Translations under genes and position numbers: made by a program
From: JBFWIW01 sp050253535
GTDB lineage: Bacteria; Bacillota; Clostridia; Oscillospirales; Oscillospiraceae
Assembly: GCA_050253535.1 (NCBI GenBank)
Contig: JBFWIW010000044.1
Coordinates: 1 to 26,904, forward strand
DNA length: 26,904 bases
Direction of reading: 5' to 3'
The notes under the pieces: model-generated
The model's database searches: none
The model's input: the letters and a program-made list of their open reading frames with translations, nothing else
What the model was told of the DNA's origin: nothing
Shown here: one piece after another, positions 21,921-26,904 of the stretch
Numbering within the stretch: position 1 is the stretch's first letter
Layout: each line of letters starts with the position of its first letter

Positions 21921-22736
21921 TCATATCTCGTCCGGATTCGGCTCCTCTGGAACGAATTCGGACTCGATCCCGAAGTTTTTAAAATAAGTACAGAGCGACA
22001 TCAGCGCAAACTTTTCGGTCGAGTAATGGGTCCCGCCCAGAAGCGTTATCCCGTACGCCTCCGCCGCGGCGTGTATTTTTTCCACCCACTCCACGCTCCG
22101 GGCCGTCACGCCGGTGACCATCGCGTTTATGCCATTTTCCTTTAAAAAGCGATAGGCTTCCGGATTTCTGGCTACGCCCGCCATTATCGCGAATTTTCCG
22201 TCCGAAAGCTCCTCGGTGCCGTAGTGATAACATTTTGCAGCATGCCCCACCGTCTTTTCAAGCCGCTCCCGCAGCTCACCGACCGTTTTAAAGCCGGTCT
22301 GGCAGAGAGCGCCCAGCATTGCACCGTTCTGCGGATACCATGTGTCATATGGATTGGCGCACATTGCCCTTGCCAGCGTGTTCCCCGGGGAATACGGCCC
22401 GGCCACGTCCAGCGGTATGTGATAGGAAAACAGGCTGATCTTCCTGTCTGCCATTTTTCCCAGGAGTTCGTCGGGTATCGCGCCGTAGCCTTCAGAAAGG
22501 CTCGGCATGGGCGGCACCGGATGGTGGCAGAAGATCATGACGTTTTCCTCGCCCCGCGAGAGGACTTCCTCAATCACCGAGCTGTTTGCAAAGGTCGCCG
22601 TATACACCTTCCCTATCCGGCCCGTGTTGTGATACTGCACACCGACTTTTGGAAACATGTCCGTATACAACTGAGGCTTAAACTGTTCCACTAGTCGCTC
22701 ATACAAAAACTGCGCTGAGATTAATTTTTTGCCCAT
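21921..22736 (-). CDS. Nif3-like dinuclear metal centre protein
   Basis: The product has 271 residues in the Nif3/YbgI family. Features are SSVIEEVLSRGEENVMIFCHHPVPP (metal-binding HH), FSYHIPLDVAGPYSPGNTLA (the family form is H-T-N-x-D) and the C-terminal GGTHYSTEKFALMSL with metal-binding H and E. The family has no settled function; a GTP cyclohydrolase role has been suggested for some members, and Nif3 paralogues sit beside peptidases in some genomes. AAGGAG precedes ATG 22736. Position in an operon with iadA and opposite an M20 hydrolase suggests a specialised catabolic member rather than the housekeeping one. The usual N-terminal segment is divergent. Confidence 0.8.
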   Translation of the reverse strand: MGKKLISAQFLYERLVEQFKPQLYTDMFPKVGVQYHNTGRIGKVYTATFANSSVIEEVLSRGEENVMIFCHHPVPPMPSLSEGYGAIPDELLGKMADRKISLFSYHIPLDVAGPYSPGNTLARAMCANPYDTWYPQNGAMLGALCQTGFKTVGELRERLEKTVGHAAKCYHYGTEELSDGKFAIMAGVARNPEAYRFLKENGINAMVTGVTARSVEWVEKIHAAAEAYGITLLGGTHYSTEKFALMSLCTYFKNFGIESEFVPEEPNPDEI

Positions 22737-22806
22737 GCCGCTTTCTCCTTTTATAACAATGCAATTATTATATCACTTACTATAATTATTTTCAATACTA
22801 TTTCAC

Positions 22807-22834
22807 TTGACATAATTTTAAGACGTGTTACGAT
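22807..22834 (+). promoter_or_regulatory. Promoter of the M20 gene
   Basis: A consensus TTGACA (22807-22812) and TACGAT (22829-22834) are 16 bases apart. A CGGCC/GGCCG hairpin (about 22853-22867) lies between the start of transcription and the ribosome binding site. Confidence 0.6.
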
Positions 22835-22889
22835 GTCATATAGAGTTTTATCGGCCGCTGAGGCCGTAGATTAAAGAAAGGATCTTAGT

Positions 22890-23996
22890 ATGCAATATCA
22901 TCTGGACGAAGAAAAACTCTATCGGGACTTTGCGGTACTGCACGACATACCCGAGATCAGTTTTCAGGAATTCATGACTTCGGCCTTTATCCGGAAGGAA
23001 TTAATAAGGCTTGGTTTTACCGTTCAGCATCTTGGCGAAACGGGGCTGCTTGCATGTATGCAGGGTGAAAATTCCGGCGCCTCAATAGCGCTGCGAGCCG
23101 ATATGGATGCGCTTTCCTTTAGGAAAGCTGACGGCGATATAAAGCCTCTGCACGCCTGCGGGCATGACGCCCACTGCGCTATGGTGCTTTCAGCCGGAAG
23201 ACATTTTGCCGCGCAGGGCATCAGCAGCGGCACACTATACCTACTTTTTCAGCCCGGGGAAGAGACCATGCTCGGCGCAAAAAAAATCCTCGCCGGCGGG
23301 CTTCCCAATTTAGACGGCATGATCGGTATACACCTGCGTCCGCAGATTGAAATCCCCATGGGCGCCGCCACCCCCGCGCTTCTTCACTGCGCGTCATTTC
23401 CTGTTACCGCGCATTTTCACGGAAAGGCCGCCCATGCGGCGAGGCCCTTTCTGGGCACAAATGCCGTTTCCGCAGCGGCGCTTGCGATAACCGCTGTCGA
23501 CGGGCTCTCATTCGATACAAAGGAGGACTGGTCCGCAAAGGCGACCATCGCGGACAGCCACCGTAACCAGCACAATGTCATCCCTGAATACTGCTCCGTC
23601 ACTTTTGATATCCGTTCGGAGAGCAACGCTCTGGGCGGTACAATCTCAGAAACCGTCAAACGGATTGCTGAAGAGTCGGCGCAGAAAATCGGATGCGCCG
23701 TCACATTCAGCGAAAATCCTGGCTACGCTCCCAAATATGACCCCCGCCTCGTCGGCATCTGCAAAGATGCCATTACTGAAGTCCTGGGCAGCGCGGAGCC
23801 TCCGACACACTCGCCGGGAAGTGAGGATTTCCATGCATACAGCGTACTTGCCGGTATCCCCACCGCTTATATCGGACTCGGCGCGGACCTTGTGCCCGGT
23901 CTCCACTCGCCGGATATGCAGTTTGACCATACGTGTATGCCCATAGGAGCCAAAATCCTGATCGATGCCGTCACCCGCTGCTTTCAGGCAACCTGA
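22890..23996 (+). CDS. M20-family amidohydrolase
   Basis: The product has 368 residues in the M20D (aminoacylase/IAA-amino acid hydrolase) group. It begins with a FAVLHDIPEISFQE motif of the R/H-x-H-P-E type. Next come LRADMDAL, CGHDAH (90-95, metal ligands), QPGEET (121-126, catalytic glutamate) and GIHLRP (metal histidine). The dimerisation-domain HGKAAHAARP is followed by a late PGSEDFHAYS with the last metal-site residues. These enzymes cleave N-acyl or N-carbamoyl amino acids and dipeptides. AAAGGA precedes ATG 22890. It diverges from the Nif3-iadA pair and ends in a terminator at 24093, completing the catabolic island. Confidence 0.92.
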   Translation: MQYHLDEEKLYRDFAVLHDIPEISFQEFMTSAFIRKELIRLGFTVQHLGETGLLACMQGENSGASIALRADMDALSFRKADGDIKPLHACGHDAHCAMVLSAGRHFAAQGISSGTLYLLFQPGEETMLGAKKILAGGLPNLDGMIGIHLRPQIEIPMGAATPALLHCASFPVTAHFHGKAAHAARPFLGTNAVSAAALAITAVDGLSFDTKEDWSAKATIADSHRNQHNVIPEYCSVTFDIRSESNALGGTISETVKRIAEESAQKIGCAVTFSENPGYAPKYDPRLVGICKDAITEVLGSAEPPTHSPGSEDFHAYSVLAGIPTAYIGLGADLVPGLHSPDMQFDHTCMPIGAKILIDAVTRCFQAT

Positions 23997-24092
23997 CGCA
24001 TGTGCGCAAAGGCCGCAAAAATGTGGTTTCTCATGATTTTTAAAGGGCCGGGGCTATGGATATATAGCGTTTTGAATTATGTAAAATATTTT

Positions 24093-24126
24093 ATAACCGT
24101 GCGCTGTACAGCGTACGGTTATTTTA
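24093..24126 (+). terminator. Terminator of the M20 gene
   Basis: A 13-bp stem with one G-T pair (24093-24105 with 24110-24122, loop GTAC) is followed by TTTTA. It lies about 95 bases past the M20 stop. Confidence 0.7.
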
Positions 24127-24291
24127 TGTTGAAATTTAATTTGAACGATTTTGCACAATATGTCAAACAATATCATATCCAAACAAAATTTGTAGAAATA
24201 TTTTTGCATTTATGTTAATATAAAAATGCATTTTAAAATTTTGGTAAATTTTAGTGCATACAAAATTCATTATTTGTGGAGGTTTTAAACA

Positions 24292-25644
24292 ATGGCGTTT
24301 AAAATGGCGTATCTAAATGAGGTTTACGAAAAAGTAAGCAAACGAAGTCGAGGCGAAGAGGAATTTCTTCAGGCTGTAAGAGAAGTCCTGCAGAGCCTTG
24401 AGCCGGTTGTCGAAAAGAGAAAAGATATCGTAGACGCGGGCATTATTGAAAGGCTCGTTGAACCTGAACGCTTCGTTCAATTCAGGGTGTCCTGGGTCGA
24501 CGACAGCGGAATAGTCCAGGTAAACAGGGGCTTCAGGGTTCAGTTCAACTCGGCGATTGGCCCATATAAAGGTGGATTGAGATTACACCCATCAGTATGC
24601 GCCTCCATTATTAAGTTCCTCGGTTTTGAACAGATCTTTAAGAACAGTTTGACTGGTCTTCCCATCGGTGGAGCCAAAGGCGGCTCCGACTTTGACCCCA
24701 AGGGCAAATCTGACAATGAAGTCATGAGATTTTGCCAGAGCTTTATGACGGAGCTTTCAAAGCACATCGGCGCCGATACGGACGTGCCTGCCGGCGATAT
24801 CGGAGTCGGGGCAAGAGAAATCGGATTTATGTTTGGGCAGTATAAAAGGCTGCGTAATGAATTTACCGGTATCCTTACTGGTAAAAGCCTCTCTTACGGC
24901 GGTTCCCTTGCCAGAACCGAAGCAACCGGCTACGGCCTCCTCTATTTCACAAAGGAAATGCTCTCCTGCATGAAAAACGAAAGCGTCGAGGGTAAGAGCA
25001 TTGTCATTTCAGGTTCCGGAAACGTCGCGATTTATGCCACGGAAAAGGCTCAGCAGTATGGCGCGAAGGTTGTCGCTCTGTCCGATTCGAACGGCTATAT
25101 TTACGATCCCAACGGCATAAAGCTCGACATCGTCAAACAAATCAAAGAAGTGGAGAGAGGAAGAATTTCCAAATATGCGGCGCTTGTCGACGGAGCTACA
25201 TATACCGAAGGCTGCAGCGGCATCTGGGGAATAAAATGCGATATTGCCCTTCCCTGCGCTACACAGAACGAGCTCGACGAAAAATCGGCTGAAAAGCTCA
25301 TCGCAAACGGCGTTATTGCTGTCGCTGAAGGCGCCAACATGCCATGCACCCCCGCGGCTATAGATAAGTTCATGGATGCCGGCGTGCTGTTCGGACCCGC
25401 AAAAGCGGCCAATGCCGGCGGCGTGGCCACTTCCGCGCTTGAAATGAGCCAGAATTCCGAAAGACTCAGCTGGACATTTGAAGAAGTGGATACCATGCTT
25501 GAAAGAATAATGACAGATATCTTCCACAACTCATTTAATGCCTCTAAGGAATTTGGCTATGAGGGAAATCTTGTTGTGGGCGCGAACATCGCCGGATTCT
25601 TAAAGGTTGCGGACGCCATGAAATGGCAGGGCATCGCATACTGA
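24292..25644 (+). CDS. gdhA: Glutamate dehydrogenase
   Basis: The product interconverts glutamate and 2-oxoglutarate plus ammonia. It has 450 residues, typical of hexameric bacterial enzymes. The substrate domain shows the conserved FRVQFNSAIGPYKGGLRLHPSV, FKNSLTGLPIGGAKGGSDFDPKGKSD with the catalytic lysine, and DTDVPAGDIGVGAREIGFMFGQY with the catalytic aspartate. The nucleotide domain shows the Rossmann turn SGSGNVA. Length and sequence are closest to the NADP-preferring, biosynthetic class, but coenzyme preference is not certain. GGAGG lies 10 bases before ATG 24292. It stands alone between two terminators; the AT-rich leader (24130-24291) has no clear promoter that I can define. Confidence 0.95.
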   Translation: MAFKMAYLNEVYEKVSKRSRGEEEFLQAVREVLQSLEPVVEKRKDIVDAGIIERLVEPERFVQFRVSWVDDSGIVQVNRGFRVQFNSAIGPYKGGLRLHPSVCASIIKFLGFEQIFKNSLTGLPIGGAKGGSDFDPKGKSDNEVMRFCQSFMTELSKHIGADTDVPAGDIGVGAREIGFMFGQYKRLRNEFTGILTGKSLSYGGSLARTEATGYGLLYFTKEMLSCMKNESVEGKSIVISGSGNVAIYATEKAQQYGAKVVALSDSNGYIYDPNGIKLDIVKQIKEVERGRISKYAALVDGATYTEGCSGIWGIKCDIALPCATQNELDEKSAEKLIANGVIAVAEGANMPCTPAAIDKFMDAGVLFGPAKAANAGGVATSALEMSQNSERLSWTFEEVDTMLERIMTDIFHNSFNASKEFGYEGNLVVGANIAGFLKVADAMKWQGIAY

Positions 25645-25669
25645 TACCGCAGCAAAGGGATAACTTTAA

Positions 25670-25701
25670 GCCGCGCCCCGAAACGGGGCGCGGCCTTTTT
25701 A
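25670..25701 (+). terminator. Strong terminator of gdhA
   Basis: A perfect 11-bp GC-rich stem (25670-25680 with 25684-25694) with an AAA loop is followed by CTTTTTATTT. Confidence 0.95.
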
Positions 25702-25880
25702 TTTAAGTGTTGCGAAAGGCGTCACGCTAAAGTTTAACGCCGCGTGTTCACAAGTTTTATCCGATCGCTTATATCGTAATATAAAGACCTCTACATGGTT
25801 AATATACCTGAATGAAAGATGGCTGAGACCTCAGCCCAACTCAAAATCGAAACCCATTATTCAAATAATACTGCCGAAAT

Positions 25881-25910
25881 TTGACAGGCAGGCAGCATTT
25901 CTATTATAAT
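25881..25910 (+). promoter_or_regulatory. Sigma-A promoter of the HAD-dehydrogenase gene
   Basis: Consensus TTGACA (25881-25886) and TATAAT (25905-25910) are 18 bases apart. The transcript would start close to the AGGAGG (25917-25922), giving a very short leader. The preceding 25702-25880 stretch shows only a small GGCTGA/TCAGCC hairpin and no gene. Confidence 0.75.
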
Positions 25911-25928
25911 AGTCTCAGGAGGTTATAT

Positions 25929-26904
25929 ATGATATTTGAAACAAAGACGATACACGCCGCCATTTTTGATATGGACGGCACCATGTTTGACACCGAGAGA
26001 CTGAGAATGAATATGCTCAAGATTGCCTCGGAGCAAATCTTTGGCGAAAGTATAAACGATAAAATTCTGATAGATTCCCTCGGCCTCAGTGCAAGATCTG
26101 CAGAAGAACTTGCAAAAAGGGAGTATGGATCTGATTATCCATACAGAGCTATCAGAAAAAAAGCGGATGAGCTCGAAGTGGATTATGTCCGTGCCAATGG
26201 TGTGCCTATAAAAAAAGGGCTGTTTGATGTTCTTGAGAGGCTGAAGAAAAACGGACTATTATTGGCGGTCGCAACGTCAAGCAAACGTTCCATAGCGGAA
26301 GAATACTTACTCAATTCCGATATTATATCTTACTTTGATATAATCGTTTGCGGGGATGAGGTCTTAAACGGCAAACCACATCCTGAGATATTTCTGAAAG
26401 CAATCGAAGAATTGAACTGCGACCCGTCCAGATGCCTTATATTTGAAGATTCGGAAAACGGCGTTCTTGCCGCATCCAGATCAGGTGCGATTCCCATTTT
26501 TATCAAAGATATGAAAGAACCCAGACCTGAAATAAAGGCGCTCGCTTTAAAATCCTATGGTAATATGCTGGACTTCTTAGACGGTTTGGTTAATTTTACC
26601 AACAAGATGCCTGTGCCCAATGTCAATGAGTCTTTTCCTAAAAGACTGAACCACATAAAGGTTGGCATTCACGGTTTCGGCGCTATCGGCGGCGGATATT
26701 TGACACAGGTGTTTTCTTACTGGGACGGGTATACACGGCCCGCCGAGATAATTGGCGCCGCGCGCAGTTCGGTCATCCGTGAAATCATAAATTCTTTCGG
26801 CAGGTTTAATATACACTACGATAATCTCGCAATTGATCAGATAATTGACCGCGTTCGTATCATCGATATGAAAGATGAAAATGAAATGAAAAAGATGAGA
26901 TCGG
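25929..26904 (+). CDS. HAD phosphatase fused to a Rossmann dehydrogenase, probable bifunctional mannitol-1-phosphate dehydrogenase/phosphatase, 5' part
   Basis: The frame opens at ATG 25929, seven bases after AGGAGG, and is still open at the window end (325 codons). Residues about 1-220 are a complete HAD phosphatase: FDMDGTMFDTE (D14 nucleophile, D16), the cap domain, VATSSK (motif II), NGKPHPEIF (K149) and IFEDSENG (D174). After a linker, residues about 242 onward begin a Rossmann fold, KVGIHGFGAIGGGYL (dinucleotide motif 249-256), followed by an AEIIGAARSS strand. HAD plus dehydrogenase fusions are known in bacterial mannitol synthesis, where fructose-6-phosphate is reduced and then dephosphorylated. 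I infer that role here. Cofactor and the rest of the second domain are outside the window. Confidence 0.7.
   Translation, partial: MIFETKTIHAAIFDMDGTMFDTERLRMNMLKIASEQIFGESINDKILIDSLGLSARSAEELAKREYGSDYPYRAIRKKADELEVDYVRANGVPIKKGLFDVLERLKKNGLLLAVATSSKRSIAEEYLLNSDIISYFDIIVCGDEVLNGKPHPEIFLKAIEELNCDPSRCLIFEDSENGVLAASRSGAIPIFIKDMKEPRPEIKALALKSYGNMLDFLDGLVNFTNKMPVPNVNESFPKRLNHIKVGIHGFGAIGGGYLTQVFSYWDGYTRPAEIIGAARSSVIREIINSFGRFNIHYDNLAIDQIIDRVRIIDMKDENEMKKMRS

Noticed and set aside
24000..24218. A 72-codon plus-strand frame after the M20 gene.
   Set aside because: It has no ribosome binding site, runs through the M20 terminator hairpin, and has an AT-driven composition.
25009..25527. Long minus-strand frames opposite gdhA.
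   Set aside because: They are antisense shadows of a well-conserved glutamate dehydrogenase and have no ribosome binding site.

Overview
The window comes from an endospore-forming member of the Firmicutes, most likely a Clostridia lineage near the Oscillospiraceae. The evidence is a spoIIGA-sigE operon, a cwlJ-gerQ-like spore germination pair, strong purine-rich ribosome binding sites, many intrinsic terminators and roughly half G+C. I saw no phage, transposase, CRISPR array, rRNA or tRNA.

Layout. 1-1072: 3' end of an exported phosphodiester glycosidase (NAGPA-type) gene and a small membrane protein. 1127-3064: polysaccharide deacetylase and serine O-acetyltransferase, both minus. 3299-4244: cwlJ and a gerQ-like gene, minus. 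4592-4858: orphan 88-residue gene. 4940-5076: MITE-like palindromic element. 5083-6707: sigE and spoIIGA behind a spoIIG-type promoter with 21-bp spacing. 6795-7024: structured RNA or micro-ORF region downstream of a small metallophosphoesterase. 7564-8529: three small overlapping or close conserved-type genes. 8537-12336: tagO/wecA-like, trpS and a class I aminotransferase, all minus.

12574-14908 is the most interesting part. A strong promoter drives a roughly 340-nt leader. The leader holds a 30-bp duplicated ribosome-binding module, a five-residue leader ORF on the first copy, and one 11-nt anti-ribosome-binding-site segment that can pair perfectly with either copy. It feeds a two-gene operon: an alpha-oxoamine synthase of serine-palmitoyltransferase type, and an overlapping short-chain dehydrogenase. 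Together they look like the first two steps of sphingoid or sulfonolipid long-chain base synthesis, unusual for a sporulating Firmicute.

15102-16675: a CapA-type lipoprotein behind a second structured leader. 16928-23996: a catabolic island with creatininase-family hydrolase, sodium:solute symporter plus small partner, RpiR regulator, isoaspartyl dipeptidase, Nif3-like protein and M20 amidohydrolase. It suggests import and hydrolysis of an amide or peptide-like nutrient. 24292-25644: glutamate dehydrogenase. 25929 to the end: a HAD phosphatase fused to a Rossmann dehydrogenase resembling bifunctional mannitol-1-phosphate dehydrogenase/phosphatase, cut by the window edge.
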